From contig MCFG01000023.1 of assembly GCA_002104895.1 (NCBI GenBank), forward strand, positions 192,501 through 256,500: a stretch of DNA of 64,000 bases, read 5' to 3'. Shown one piece after another: positions 1 through 16,584 of this stretch; position 1 is the stretch's first letter; each line of letters begins with the position of its first letter. The position numbers and the translations under genes were made by a program. The notes below the pieces were generated by a model. The model was not told the origin of the DNA and did no database searches. It saw only the letters and a list, made by a program, of their open reading frames with translations. Source of the stretch: Anaeromyces robustus. Lineage: Eukaryota; Neocallimastigomycota; Neocallimastigomycetes; Neocallimastigales; Neocallimastigaceae.

Positions 1-681
1 GAGCATTTTCAAAAATCTTAGCTAAATTTTTTGAAAATTGATCTATAAAATTAAAAGCAATATATTATAAAAATATAAATAAGCAAAAAAATAAAATAAA
101 ATTATATTAGTTAATTGCAAACTTAAACACAAAAATTAATTAAATAATAAGAAAAAATAGATTAATAAATAATTACCAAAACTTAATTTACTATATTGTT
201 GGAAAAGAATCTTATATACAATTCCATTATTTTTAAATTTATTTATATTTCTCATAGTTAATAAATTATTCTTTACATCAAATCTAATAAGTTGACAGAA
301 TTCATCAATTGCTCTAATTTCATTTTCTAAAGTTTGCTTATCATTACTATCACCCCATCTATTTCAATTTTAAAATATAAATATATAAATATTTGCATAT
401 GTATCTTAAAAAAATAAAATAAAATAAAAATAAAAATTCAATTATAAATAAAATAATTATATCAATACTTACACTGGTGGATCTTTAAACCATGAAAATG
501 CAACTTCATATAATTCTTTTTTTAATAATAATTCAAATTTACTATCATCTTTTCTTTGTTTTTGATGTTGAAGAACTCTCATACCTAAGGTTAATAATTG
601 GAATGTTGTTTTTCTAGCATACATTGAATTACTAAAATACATTAAATATTAAAGATTATATACATTTATGAATAAGATTTC

Positions 682-725
<44 letters not shown>

Positions 726-2674
726 TTATTATTAATATATTATTAATATTCATTAAGTTATATATTTTGCTTTACCTTAAAGCATCATCACAGAATGATA
801 TTTGAATTAATTTCATGAAAACTTTATCATATACATTTCCATTATATTTAAGAACATTATATCTATCTGCTAAAAATTCTACCCAAATTGAATGAACTTC
901 AGCAAAATGAGCTTTTGGCTTTCTTTTAGCTGGTACAGTATATGTAATACGATGCATAAATGGATCTTCACGTCTATAATATAAAAAATATATAAAAACT
1001 ACTATGATTAACAAATAAAAATAAAAATAAAAAAAAATATATATATATATATAAGATGAAATAGAAACAAAATAAATAAAATAAAATTAATATTACTTTT
1101 TATTAGTTGAGAATAAACCTCTCTTTTTGAATTTTGTCCATTCCCATGCAGAAAGTAATTCCGTTAATATTACTAAACTTAATTCTGGTCTTGTAGTCAT
1201 AAGCCATATCCATGCAGCCTTAGCAACAGCCATAACTTGAGCATTAAACATTTGAATTGGAATCCAACAAACATCTTGTAATAAATCTTTATCAACATTC
1301 TCAGATACAATTATATAAGCACAAACCATATATAATTCAGAAGTAAACTTTTCTACAATTTTTGTTACTTCAACTTCAGATTGATTTAATGACGTTGTAT
1401 TTAATTGATATTCCTTAACAAAATGTTGTAATTTTTCTTTCATTTGTAATAATACAGTATTCTCTGATATTACTATAAAATATATATAATGTATGATATA
1501 ATATATTAATAAAAATAGTAAATAATAAATCACATAATTAAAGAACTATATAAATGTAAATAATTCAAAACTAACAATTCTCATTTACAGCATCACGAAT
1601 ACCCAAAATTTTTCCTATACAATAGGATTGAAGAGAGAAAGTATTCATAAATGAAGAATTAATAACTAAATTAAAGAAAAAAAGAAAAAAAAATAAAACA
1701 AAATAAATTAAAATAAAATAGAAAATAATATTTATATGAAAAAAAATTCATTAGTATTTTTGTATAATATCTATATTATTTATATTATTAATATTAGATT
1801 TTATGATATACAATAATATTTTCAATACTCACATTTACTACCAAACATATCACCAAATTGACTTGTTACACCAGTACCAATAAACCTTGATGCACCGGGA
1901 GTTGGTATATGAATATTCAATAAATAACTCTATATATTATAATAATATTATGATATATAATAAAATATAATATATAAATTACAATAAATATGATAAATTT
2001 AATCACTTATTAAAGTTAAATATAATGTTATATACCTGAAGAAGACCATTTATTTCAACAGATGAAACTTTTGAAGCATATTCAATCCATTGTTTACATA
2101 AACCAAGATATTCATTAGCTAATTCTTTCTTATGGTCACATCCATCTGCAACTTCTAAATAAGAAGCAATATCATTTATTGATGAATTATCTATAAACAA
2201 TTTCTATACAATAAAAGTAATGAAAATAAAATAGATTTAATATTTAGTACAATATATATTATTAATACCAAACTAAAAGATAGAAAAAAATAAAATAAAA
2301 TAAAATAAAAATAAGTTAAGTTAAATATAAATTTTACTTCTGATGATTTAATAGACATTGAGGAAGTTAAAGCAATTAAAATGTTTAACATTAAATATAA
2401 TGTTTTCTTATTCATTAATACACTTGGGAATCTAGTAACTATTTTTTCTAGGAATCGTCTTGAGAAATTTCTTATTCTCTTTAAACGATGACTTGCATTA
2501 GTGACAATAAATCCAATTTGTTTTTCAATATTTTCTGTGAATTCTCTAGTTCCAATATTAACTTCTTGTTTTTTCAAATATATATCAAGTATCTATATTA
2601 TATAATATGTATTATAATAATAAATAATAATAATAATAAATAATAATAATAGTAATAATAATAATAAGAAGAAT

Positions 2675-2710
<36 letters not shown>

Positions 2711-5700
2711 TAATAGTAACAATAATAATAATAAAGTTCATTAATATATATAATATAAAAGTATTTAAAAATTATATATATTCATAAAATTATAAACAAC
2801 CTTATCAGCTAAGGTATCCATTGCAAAAGTAATACCACTATTATTTGTTGCTTCATTCAATATATATTGGAAAATATATGTAATATCTAATTTATCCATT
2901 CTCATAGATTCTAATTGATATATTGTTAATAAATAAGCTGATTGAATAAATGATAATCCCTTAATATCTGTGTTTCTAGTAACAACATTAGCACATTCAG
3001 CTTTAATAAGACTTTGTAACTATTAAATATTGATTATTATAATATATTTTAATACAAATTCATGAAAAAAGGTAAAATAGAATAAAAATAAAATAAAATA
3101 AAAATAAAATAAAAATAAATAAATAAATAAATATGAATATATATAATTACTCCATCTGAAAACTTTTGACGTAAAATAGAATTAGATTCTAAAATAGTTT
3201 CTAAAGAATTAGCATTACTACCAGAAACTAAAAGAGTAGGAGTGTATCTAGCAATGACAGATAATATTGAATGCCAATTACTAAACCATTGACCATTTCT
3301 ATAACCAAGTAATATACAATAGAACCAAAAGTTTCTAAAAGCAACATTCATTTCATTATTACAATTAAGTTCTGGATGAATTATGTCATGTGAAAATAAT
3401 TCTTTTAAAATAAGTAATAAAGGTGTGAATTCATTTATTCTAGTTCTATGCTGTTATTACAAAAAAAATATAAATTAAAAAATTAATATTTATTGCATAA
3501 AATATTGTAAATAATCATAAAATTTAATATTATAAATGCAAATACCTTTAATGCTTTTGGTGGTAAAAGTAAGGTTTTACTAACAAAAATAAATAATAAA
3601 ATTTCAAGTAATAATTCATATTTTTTTGGTGGTAAATTTGGAGTTCTAGCCATAATTAAGAAGCATTTATAAATCTAGAACAATAAAAAAAAATAATAAT
3701 AATAATAAATAAATTTTTAATTTTAATGAATTAATATATTCAAAAATAAAATAAAAATAAAAAAAATAAAAATAAAAATAAAAATAAAATTATGTATATA
3801 TAAATAAATAAATGCAAATATTAATAATATTCAATATAAAATAAAATTATATATATAAATACAATATAATTAATAAATATATTAAAACTTACAATTTGAA
3901 CTTTACTATTATCTTCATAATTTTCTTGTTTACTAATTTCTGCTAATAAATTAATAATATCACGAAAAACAGTAACATCATTAGTTAACGCAATTTCTAC
4001 TAAACAATATAAAGCGTTAATTTGATCTTCATTTTCATTTAATCTTCTAGTTAATGCAGGAACAGCCATATCAATTATCTATTAATTAGTTAACAAATAC
4101 AATATATTAAATTATATTTATATGATTAATACATCAATATTAAATTAATAAATATAACTATAAATTAAAACATAATACTATTTATTCTTTTATAGTTTAT
4201 ATCTACTAAATCTAAATAAACATACCTCTTTTTTATTAATATGACAAGCAATAGTTGTAATAGCTTTTAAAACATTATGATAAATAATGGTTTTTACACC
4301 AGAAGTTTCCTTAGATATACCATAAAGTTCATCACAATAATGAACTAAAACAGCTTTAGACAATTTAGCATTATCAATAGCCTATAACGATTTATTATAC
4401 ATATATATAATGTTATTTTATTTATATCATGTATTTCTATTATAATAATTATTATTTTTAAAATTTTATATAAAATTAATTATAATATACTTTAAGAGCT
4501 AAAGAAATAGAATCGGTTGCACATTGTCTTAAAATGCTAATATTTGTATTAATTGGATTTTCAGCTTTTATGAATGATGTTGATGGTTGAATCAAGAAAT
4601 TTTTTATAATCATTGAAATGGGTGTTTGTAAATGATCAAAACTAAATAAATAAATATAAATTATTAAAATTAAAATCTATATGAAAAATATATTGTATAG
4701 TATAATATGAATATAAATTATTAATATTACTTGATCATAATAATTCCTAAAGCTTCTAAAACGACAACTGCCATTGGTAACTTTGGAACATTTGATGAAT
4801 CTAAAATAATTTTTCTTAACTTATTAACGAAATCATCATCAATATGTTTAAGATGTAATGCAGATATAACAATTGTTTTCTATAAAAATATTAAAAAATT
4901 AAAAAATAAAAATAAAAAATAAAAATTAACAATATATTTATAAGCATTATTATTATTTTCATAATTGTTATTATAATTATAAACATCATTAATTATTTTT
5001 TTTAACAATTGACAATTATAAAAAAATTTTTAATAATATAACGCAATAATATAATCATGATATTTACAAGAACTGTAGTAAAAGCATAAAGATCTTGATC
5101 TGCAATATTATCATTTCTTAATAATGAATTAAAAATAAATTGAGTATATTCAGAAAACCAACGAATAGATGTTTGATATATTTCACTAACTATATCATTT
5201 TTAAATTGAGAAATAAAATCAATTTTATTATAAGATAAAGCAGTCCATATTCTTCTTTCTTGAGTAATTTCCTTATCGGATTTTTTTTGTTGTTCTATAT
5301 AAGCTTGTCTTATATCAGTCATTAAAATTTTCTTTAAAAATTTAAATATAAGTCCAATTAATGTACTTTGTGATAATCCTGAATAAATAATTTGCTTCTT
5401 ATCAAAATATGGCTTATACTCTCTTAAACATTTTATAATAATCAAATTTTCTTTTGATCCTTGGAATGTGTAAGTTGAAATAGCATGAACAGTATTCAAT
5501 GAAGATGATTTAACAAATATTTTAAATATTTCATTTGTTTTTTCTAAATATTCTTCAGACCAATCATCAATATAGCAATTAATAATTTGTAATAATTGAA
5601 TAATGCCATTTAAAATAAGAGTTGAATAACTTACTACAGTTTCCTCTGTTATACAATAATGTTATATTTTTAATATAAATAAATAAATAAATACGTAAAT

Positions 5701-6639
5701 ATATAATAAAAGTAATAACAATAATTAATTTTATAATAACAATGTAATATTAATCAATAAAACAGTATAAATATAACAATTAAACTTGAAATAAATTATG
5801 CATAATTATATAATTTAAAAACTTGAAACTAAAAATAGTTTTATTACTTTCTGATATTTCTGAAAATATATTTGTATGATGTGTAAGAGATTCCCAAGCT
5901 AATTCATTAAGTTTATCTTTATAATCATTATTCTTTTCAGCAAAAATAAATAATTTTTCTAATAATGCTTTAGAAAAAAATTGCATAGAATAACAATCTT
6001 TTTATATTATTAATTTATCACATTATTATTATTTTGTTTTTATGTGTTTGTTGTTATTTATTAATTTTGTAATTTAGCATGTATTCGGTTAATATTAATA
6101 TATATATTAATTATCAATAAAAAATAATAATAATAATAAATAAGTAAATAAAATTATAACATACTGCATATATTTATTAATATTCAAAATTTTTATATAT
6201 TATATTAACCTTCAATTTTCAAAGTTTCATTTAATGAAATATCTTCTATATATTTATAACAACTAATTAAGTATGGAAGGATTTTTTCAACATGTGTACC
6301 ATCTGATTTTTCCAAATAATAAGCTAATGAAAAAATTGATTCCTGAGTTCTCGATGGCTATTTATAATAAATTTTTATATCAATTTAAAAAAAAAATATA
6401 AAAATTCAATATTTATAAAAATGTTTATATACTATTGGAATCTCAAAATAAAATTAAATAATTAAAAAATTATATTATTATTAACAATAAATATGTATTA
6501 AACTTACAATAATCACAACTTTATTATCCTCAGGAACCTTAAAGGTCATAAATTTCTCAATATTCTTCCATTCTTTTCTAGGAGAAGTAGCTAAAACTTC
6601 TGCTAAATGTAATTGTAATGTAAGAGTTGAATGATTCAT
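1..6639 (-). CDS. STT4: Phosphatidylinositol 4-kinase, STT4/PI4KA type (N-terminal 1288 residues, 3' truncated by window edge)
   Basis: Makes PI4P at the plasma membrane from phosphatidylinositol and ATP, as a large complex (family knowledge). The visible part is the alpha-solenoid region. Twenty exons on the minus strand keep one frame: 6508-6639, 6210-6357, 5848-5997, 5068-5645, 4731-4879, 4491-4641, 4226-4381, 3893-4078, 3546-3674, 3151-3450, 2801-3019, 2338-2592, 2036-2203, 1833-1929, 1576-1665, 1097-1472, 776-973, 473-631, 177-358, 1-42. Blocks that I recognise from PI4KA include FRNFWFYCILLGYRNG, HRLKRIRNFSRRFLEK, DLLQDVCWIPIQMFN and FQLLTLGMRVLQ, all in the PI4KA order. The start is the ATG at 6637-6639, where the family's N-terminal KILPYL-type block follows within about 70 codons. 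The lipid-kinase catalytic domain would lie left of base 1, so activity cannot be judged here. The last visible exon (1-42) is short and less certain. Confidence 0.9.
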
Positions 6640-7748
6640 ATATATATTCCTGTGATTTTTTTTTTTTTACTTTTAATTTGTTTATTTGTTTATTTTGGTT
6701 ATGTATTTATTTATTTATTTGTTGTTTATTTATTTATTTATTTATTTATTTTATTTTATTTTATTTATTTATTTATTTATTTATATGAAATATATCTTAT
6801 TATTGAGTTTTAATTTATGATATTGTGTTCTTATTTTATTAATATTGATTAATTACAAATACTGACAATTTTTATTTCATTTGTTTTTGTTCCTTTATAT
6901 TTATTATTGTTCAAAAGATATATCTTTTAAAATTGTCTATAATATATAAAATATATATACAATTGGTATATTTCCCAAAATAAATTCTTACGAACCTAAT
7001 AATAATTGATAAATAATAAAATAAACATTAAATATTAATTAGTTGTAATGTTTTTCATAAAAAAATATAATAGCAAACAAAAATACGATAAATAAATAAT
7101 TTAATGAAATTCCCTTAAAAAAAAAAAAAAAAAAATTAATATATATGTTTTTATAAAAAAAATAGTTATTTAATTTCATTAGTAAAAATGAATTTCAAAT
7201 TCAAAATTATTAAATTTATAATATAATCAAATCTAAAATTTTATATATATAATATTTTAAAAATCTTAATAATTAATAAATGTTCGTTCGTTTTTTGTTT
7301 TTTTGTTTTTTCTTGTTTTTTTGTTTTTTCTAGTTTTTTTGTTCCTTTGTTTTATTGTATTAAATTTTACAATTGTTTATTATTCAAAATTATAATATTT
7401 GAATATTTATTGAATTATAAACATTAAATGTTTGTTTATTTATGAATTATTTTATATAAAATAGTAAAATCTTACAATAATATTTATTATTTTGAATTTT
7501 TTTTATTGTTATTATCAGTATGAACAAATATTGAAACAATAGTAATAATTGTTTTTACAATAAAAAAAAAGAAGCTTTAAAATAAATAAATAAATGTACA
7601 TATAATAATGTTAAAATATATTTATGTTAAAATTTTTACTTTGATATTTAATAATAAAATCTTAATCTAATATATAATTAAAATTTATTCCTTTTTGTAA
7701 TATATTAATATATATATGCTTTCTATTTATTTAATTTTTTTGGTTACT

Positions 7749-7854
<106 letters not shown>

Positions 7855-8104
7855 TGATTTATTAAAATAGTATTTTAACAATTAAAAATTCATTAAAAAA
7901 TAATGAAATAATTATTTGATTTAATTTAATTAATATATCCAAATTTTAAAGCATATATTATAATATATTATAATATATAGTATATTTATATATTTCGATT
8001 AAAAATAATTGAAACCTAAAAATTGTATTATACATAAAATAAATCTTTTTTTCAAGTAGAAAATACTTTATATTGTCATAATAAAACTTTAATATTTTTC
8101 AAAG

Positions 8105-8170
8105 AAAAATGTATTATTGTAAATTATTATAAATAATATTATTTCTAAAAATTTACAATAATACATTTTT
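8105..8170. repeat. Perfect inverted repeat (21-bp arms, 24-nt loop)
   Basis: The left arm (8105-8125) begins AAAAATGTATTATTG. The right arm (8150-8170) is its exact reverse complement, ending CAATAATACATTTTT. It is longer and of more mixed sequence than the local AT background would readily give. It could be a fold-back element remnant or a 3' structure of the NUP133 transcript. Confidence 0.85.
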
Positions 8171-8940
8171 ATAAAAAAAAAAAAAAAAAAAAATATTGCT
8201 TTTTTTCAATTCATAAATGATATTATTTTTTATTTTATTAAAAATATCTATTTACTTTTTTAAACAGAATCAAAATACATTATAATCTCCAATGATAGTT
8301 TTATAGTGATAGTTATTTAAATGAATTTTTTAGAATTTTAAATATATATTTATAACAATATAATTAACATATGATTAATTATAATAAATATTTAATTGGT
8401 TATGAACTTTATAATAAATATATTACTTTTTAATTAATTAAAAGTAATTATATAGACTTTAAAAAGTAAATAGAGAAAAAATTCTTCTTCCTTTTTTAAA
8501 TAAAATTGAATTAAAGAACCTTTAAGTAATATCTATATAATAATATATATTATTTTATATATTCTTAATATATTACTCTTATTATTATTATAAGTTTTAT
8601 AATTATTATTGTTTAAATCTATTTAATTAATAATGATTAGGTTATAATATATATATATATATATATATATAAAAAAAAAAAAAAAAAAAAAATAAATCAT
8701 TTTTTGTATTTAAAATATGTTATTATTATTTATTAATCTTTTTTTTTTATTTTATATTATTATAATTAATGCTTATTGAATAACTTTCTAAGAAAATAAA
8801 AAAATTATATTATAATTAATTGTATAAACTTATAAATTAAAAGATAATACTAAAAAATATAATATTATTTGAATAAATATTTAATAATAGAGAAATGAAA
8901 ATACACTTTTTTTATTTATTTTTAATTATTATTTATAAAT

Positions 8941-11900
8941 TTAAGAGGAATTAATAATTTGTTCTATAATATCACTAATATTGAAATGAGTAATATAGAA
9001 TCCTAATTGTTGTATTTCTTTTTTATATTCTTCAGATATAGATAATTTTTCGTCTTCTGAAGCCCATGGATACTTTTTATCAACATTTGGAATTTCATAA
9101 CAATCTTGTGGTTTTCTAATTAATTTGAATAATTTTTCTATTTATATAATAATATATAATACAATTAATAAATATAAATATATATATATATATTAAAAAT
9201 TGATATTCATTAATTATTATAATGCAAGATTTAAAAAAAAAAAAAAAAGTATCTAATTACCTGATTTTAAATATAAAATTAATTTGAATAAAGCTGTATT
9301 TTCAAGCATTTCATTTATTTGTTCATCATTAATATCCATTTTTAATTTATCCCAACTATTAAAAATAATAAATTATAACAAACAAATAAAATAGAATTAA
9401 AATTAGTTTCCATAATTTTTGATAATCAAGTTATCAAATAAAATTTAAAAATGATATAACTTATAATTTTATAATTACTTTGTATTTAATACAGCTCTTC
9501 TCCATAAACCTTGTAATACACATTCACGATCATCTTCAGGTATTTCCTATTTTTTTTCAAAAAAAAAAAATAAAATTGAAATATTCAATTAACATTATAT
9601 ACTATATTTATTGAAATATTATCATAAATATTTAATTCCTTATTATTATTATGATTATTATTATGTGTATTTACATCTTCTAAATATCTATAGAATTGTA
9701 TAGCGTATAAGAAGTTTTCAATTGAATTATCACCAGTAAGTAATAAACCTTCAAATGTTAAAAAGTCAATAAATTCATCAATTTGAATCATATTTTCACT
9801 TAATATTTCTTTTGAATATTTCTTTTGAAGGTCATAAAAAGATTTATATTCATTTTTGTACTGAAATCCTTCATCTTGATAATAAATATTAATAATATTT
9901 TCTGGTTTTTGTTTTTCTTCTTCAGATAAATTTTCATATTCAGGATTATCTTTGAAACCATTAATTAATTTTTCCTTGTATGCTTTCAAAATGTCAACAA
10001 ATTTTAATTGGAATGCAGTTTCTTTAAATAATTGAAAAATACACAATATAATCAATATCAATCAATATATATAATAAATAAATAAATTGGTAAGTATACA
10101 TTTATAAAATTAATAAAATTAATAAATTTATATATATATATATCACAAACTTTGTAATTTATTATAATAAGCTAATTCTGTATCGGCAAGTTTTATATCA
10201 TCTTCATTCATTTTTTTTAGTTTCATCATTTTTCTCTTTTTGGCTGCTATAAGTGATAACTTAGCAATACTTAATTGTTGCTATAATATTATAATATATA
10301 AATAATTTATATAAAAATGATAAATTAATGTATTGATATACTATTCTTTTTTATAATTATTGATGTTATTATTGAATACTATAAAAATAAACAATGATAA
10401 TAATAATATTTATTATATACCTTTCTTTGTGTTTGTTTCATAATTCCTTTAGATTTAATTAATTTTCTGTAAGCACTATCGTAATTCTTTAATTTTATAT
10501 CATGAATCCATGATATTAAAGGAATATTCTTTTTATCAAAATAATTCTTTAATATTACATTATATTTATCATCTTGTTCTAAGAGTTTACAATAATTATT
10601 TCTCAATTGTAATTTATCAAATAATATATCAGCATATTCATTGCAATATTGATCAATGTAATAATGTTGTTTTTCTTCATCATCAATAGATAATTCAACT
10701 AAAGTTTCAAAATCATGATATTCTTCAGCTAACTCAATAGCAGTTTGGATTCTATTTATTTGAGCTATTATGTGTAGAATTCCACATACGAAAAAATATT
10801 ATTAATATTTTTTATTTAAATAGCATTTATAAATAAATACAAATATATTTATATATTTATTATATTATATTATATTATATTATATTATATTATATTATAT
10901 TATATTATATTATATTATATTATATTATATTATATTATATTATATTATATTATATTATATTATATTATATTTATATTTATATTTTACCTAACGGTTTAAT
11001 AAATGATGAACGTTTTTCTAAATATTCATCTTGTAATGATTTTAATACAGCAACCATTTCAGTTTTCCTTTTTAAAATAATAATAATAATAATTACGATT
11101 GTGTCAATATGAAAATATTAAATATTTTTTTTATTTATTTTTATTTTATTTTTTTAATTTTCTTAACTTTTAATTATACTTACTTAATGAATGCAATACG
11201 TTCATTAAATATTTTTAATGTGAGGGAAGCAAGTTTAACTAATTGATCTTCCATAATTTTTCTTTTTTCAACGTTGGATTTAATGTTAGTATCATTCATA
11301 TTTTCTATATCTGGATAAATCTTATTATTATTTAAATATGCTTCAGTATTTTCGAAATTAGTTTGGAAAATATTTAAAATTGCTTCAGAAGCTATGTTAA
11401 ATATAAATATAATAAAAATAATACAATATAATAATAATATATATAAATTATAAATTAGCTATTAATTTTATATATTTTATATTTTTATATTTTATATTTT
11501 TATATTTTTATATTTTTATATTTTTATATTTTTATATTTTTATATTTTTATATTTTTATATTTTTATATTTTTATATTTTTATATTTTTATATTTTTATA
11601 TTTTTATATTTTATTAATCTATATATCCATTTACCTGTCCAAGGTTCAACACCTGAAATTGAATCTTGATTTAAACCATAATCCAAACCATTTTGTTTTC
11701 TGTAATTATAAGCAGCTTCCAATATAGTCTTTTTTAATTTTTGTAATTATAAATAATAAATAATTTAAATAAATTAATAAATATATATATATATATAATT
11801 TGTTTATTATTATTATTAATTATTATTATTATTATGTAACTATAATTATTATATAATAAATTTTTTTAAATAATAATTATATTTACCAATATTATTTCAT

Positions 11901-14900
11901 TAATTTCAATTTGCTCATCTTCAGATTGTGAGATAGGTATAAATTTTAAAAGATATGGAAGATCGGCAACCTATAATTAATTAAATTTAATAATAATATA
12001 AAGTTATAATATAAGATTAATATTTTACATAAATTTATATTTTTTTTCTTTTTTTAATTTACACTAAATATCTTACATAATTATAGAAAAAGCTTCTAAT
12101 AATATCATCTCTTTCTGGTGAAATATTTTTATTTCTATAGAATGCAGTGATAATTTGAGCTAATATATTAAGATATGGCTTATTATTATTATCACTTTTA
12201 CTATTTAAAAAAATAAAATGATATAAAGAAATAATTAATAGATTATTATTATTGTAAATTTTAATAAAAAATTATATTTGTTTAAAAATCTATTTAATAA
12301 TATTTTTAAATTACCCAATTTTAGAGTTTGCGTATCTCCATAATTCAATTGCAGCTGCCTCTTTTTCAGCATTCCAGAAAAGCCCTAACTTTGAGGATAA
12401 TGATATCTTTATATATATATATATATATATATCAAATTATAAAAAAATTATATTATAATAATTTATTATTAATTATATATTAAAATTAATTAATGAAGTT
12501 TATTGTTTTATTATATTAATCTAATATATATATATATACTTCATTTAATTTATTCTTTTCTTTAAGGAAATCAATAATTTTTTGAAGTCTTAATAACTTT
12601 TCATATAAGTAACTCTTTAAATCAATTACAGGTGGTAAAAATTCGGATTCTTGATATATTTATATATGTTAATATTAACATAAAATAATAATAAAAAAAA
12701 ATAATATATGATATGATATATAATATAGGTAATTAAATATATATATTTAATATATCTGTTATTATAATAAATAACTTACTTGAATTTAATATATTATCGC
12801 TTAATTGTTTAGCAACAATTTCTAAATCAGATATTGAACAATTTGGAAGTTCAAAATAAATTGGATTCTAAATAAATTAATATAAATAAATAAATAACAA
12901 AATAATTATTAATAAAAAATAAAATTGAATATAAATATATTATATATTTTATTAATAATTTGATTATCATATGAATCAAAAAATAAACTATTATTATTAT
13001 TATTACCTCATCGTTATCAAAAAATACAACTTGTTCCAAGAAAGAATAGAGTGCATGCTTTATATATATTTCATATAAGACAAAAATAAAATTACATAAA
13101 TAATCTTAAAAAAAAAGTTATATTTGCTAAATATTATAATATATATTACCTTCTTTGAATCAATATATTCACTTTATATAATTAAGATTATATTTTTATA
13201 AAAAAAATAATATATTTAGTAATCATATATTTATTTATAACGATTTTATATATTATTAAATTTTATCAAGTTATTACCTATGATTTTCATAATAAATATT
13301 TTCAATACTAATTTCAATATCAAAAATCTTTTTATTGCGACATAAAATATGAATAGATTCTTGAGTATCAGCTTCTGGGTTCCATATTTTTGATCTATCA
13401 ATACCATATCCAAGGATTTTTTCATTAATACTAAATATTTCTTTATATGCTACATCTATATAGTATACAATAAAAAATGGAATATAAAAATAGTTTAACA
13501 TCAAAATTCTATAATACCTTTCTTACTTTTCTTATATATTTATATTTTGTTTAATAAAAGCATAATATTGTTTTATGTTATACCTTTTCCAGTTGTTGTT
13601 AAAACAATTGTATTTTCAAATAATATGCATATTACTGGACCTCTGTTTGGTAATACAAGTTTTGCACCATAATTTTTATCATCAACCTAATTTTTTATAA
13701 TATATTTTTAATTTATATATAAGTATTTTTCTTTTGGTTTGTTTTTCATTTTTTCTATTTTTTTAATGCTTAATTTAAAATATATAAATTATATCTTAAA
13801 AATAATTTAATATTTACTGATTTTTCAATTAATTTAACATTTGAAACTTGTATATTATCTTGTTCAATATCACAAAAAACTAATGCAAATGAATAATTTG
13901 AAGTAAAATCTTCTTCCATATAATCTTCATTTTTTAAATGATATCTTTGAACTTCATCATTTAATTTATATGATATTAAAAATAAAATTTGGTTTTCTCT
14001 ATATATATCCAAATAAAAAAAAATTAATATATAAAATTTTAATATTTTAGTTAATAATTTATACATTTTAGAAATGTTATTAATGACAAAACAAATAGTA
14101 TATAAATGAATGAAAAGTTATTTTAAATAATAATTCTATAAATGAAATATGAACCTTGTAATATCACAATCTATAATTTTTACTTCTGGATTATATTTTT
14201 CTTTTATTTCAGATTGGTCTTTTGGTGGAATAAATAATTCATTTAACATATTTAAAACTGGTTTATCAAATATGATTCTTTCTTGATTATTATTCTTAAA
14301 TTCCCATAATTGAATTGACTGAGAAGTAACAATATAAACATCTCTATTGAAATTTAAAAAATTGAAATTAATTTTTATTAATTATTACATATATTCTTAC
14401 AATTTTCGTTGATTTGTTATATTTTTAGTTATTATAAATATGTATATACATATATAAAGATATATATATAGATATAATTATATAATAAAATTATATAAAT
14501 GATATAAATGACAAAAATGATATTATTATTATTACCTTAAATTATTTATCTCAGGTTGTGGTAAAATTTTTATTACTTTTTTATTATTTATATCAGAAAA
14601 TAAAAATGAACCGACTTTACGGAATAAACTAACTGAATTTGCAACTTGACTACATATTAATTCAGGAGTTCCTCTTAAATTTATTATATTAACTAAATAT
14701 AAATGACAATTTGAAGTTCCTATAAGAAAACTATTTGTCTGTGATTATATTAAAAAATATTTATAATTTTGATGGATGGAAATGAAAATGAAAATATATA
14801 AAAATGATTAGTATTTAAAAAAAATAATTTTTATTTAATTAAACTTTTTAATTTACTACATACTTCATTCTTTTCCATACAAGTACAATTATTATTATTT

Positions 14901-15628
14901 AATTCTAAATCAACTGAAATATAATTTGATGGATTGGCTGATATATCGCTCCAATATCTAATTATACCTTCATAGGTACAAACCATTAATCCAATATTGT
15001 ATGTATTTGTCATTGACATTGGTATAAAATTAACAAAATATTTTTTTGAAGTTGGAAGATTAAAAACTCTTATATCATTTGAATTCTTTTATATAATATT
15101 TATTATGATATTAATATTGATATAAATATTTATATTTAAAATAAAATAAAATAATGAATATATAAAGATCAAATATTGTAATTAAAGATTGTAATTAAAA
15201 TATATATATATTAATTTTTTTCAGTTAAATTATAAATGATTATAAATAAATAAAAAAAAAGTATTTATTATTATTTATATTTATCGTACTTTTTGATAAT
15301 TCCACACATAGCAATCATATCCCATAATAACGTAAGCATATCCTGATGTATAGTTTAACTCTCCTGTAACATTTTTATCATGTGAAAACTTTTTAAAAAG
15401 ATCTCGAATATAAGTTGGTATATTACCAACTAAAGAAATAACTCTTTTTTCATTACAAGTAAGATATTGTGGAGTTATTGGAATCTTTTTTATTTGTGTT
15501 TGTACAACATTTTGAGTGTTAGTTGAAATGTCATCTGATTCTGAATATGAAATTTCTTTTTTAGCTGATGAAGCTATTTTTTGTCTTGAACGTTGAAGAT
15601 GTGGTGTTTGTTTTATAGATGAAAACAT
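8941..15628 (-). CDS. NUP133: Nucleoporin NUP133 (23 exons, 1182 aa)
   Basis: Scaffold subunit of the Nup84/Nup107-160 Y-complex of the nuclear pore: N-terminal beta-propeller, C-terminal alpha-helical stack (family knowledge). I placed 23 exons, all in phase, summing to 3549 nt. The first is 15290-15628 and the last 8941-9137; one is a 22-nt micro-exon (13150-13171). Recognisable blocks are VCTYEGIIRYWSD in the propeller (family form VATREGSIRYWPS), then AEEYHDFETLVEL and PLISWIHDIKLKNYDSAY in the helical part (family form LSWLHEINSQELEKAH), followed by a KKRK-rich helix. The total length is close to the roughly 1156 aa of the human protein. The start is the ATG at 15626-15628 and the TAA is at 8941-8943. 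Introns carry private simple repeats. It is divergent from the VIT-VWA gene, with about 950 bp between starts. Confidence 0.93.
10857..10972. repeat. (TATTA)n pentanucleotide array in a NUP133 intron
   Basis: More than 20 near-perfect 5-bp units within the intron between exons 10988-11067 and 10421-10764. No coding potential. Confidence 0.92.
11466..11612. repeat. (ATATTTTT)n octanucleotide array in a NUP133 intron
   Basis: About 18 near-perfect 8-bp units in the intron just downstream (in transcription) of exon 11635-11728 on the neighbouring intron side. It differs in unit from the pentanucleotide array 500 bp away. Confidence 0.9.
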
Positions 15629-16584
<956 letters not shown>

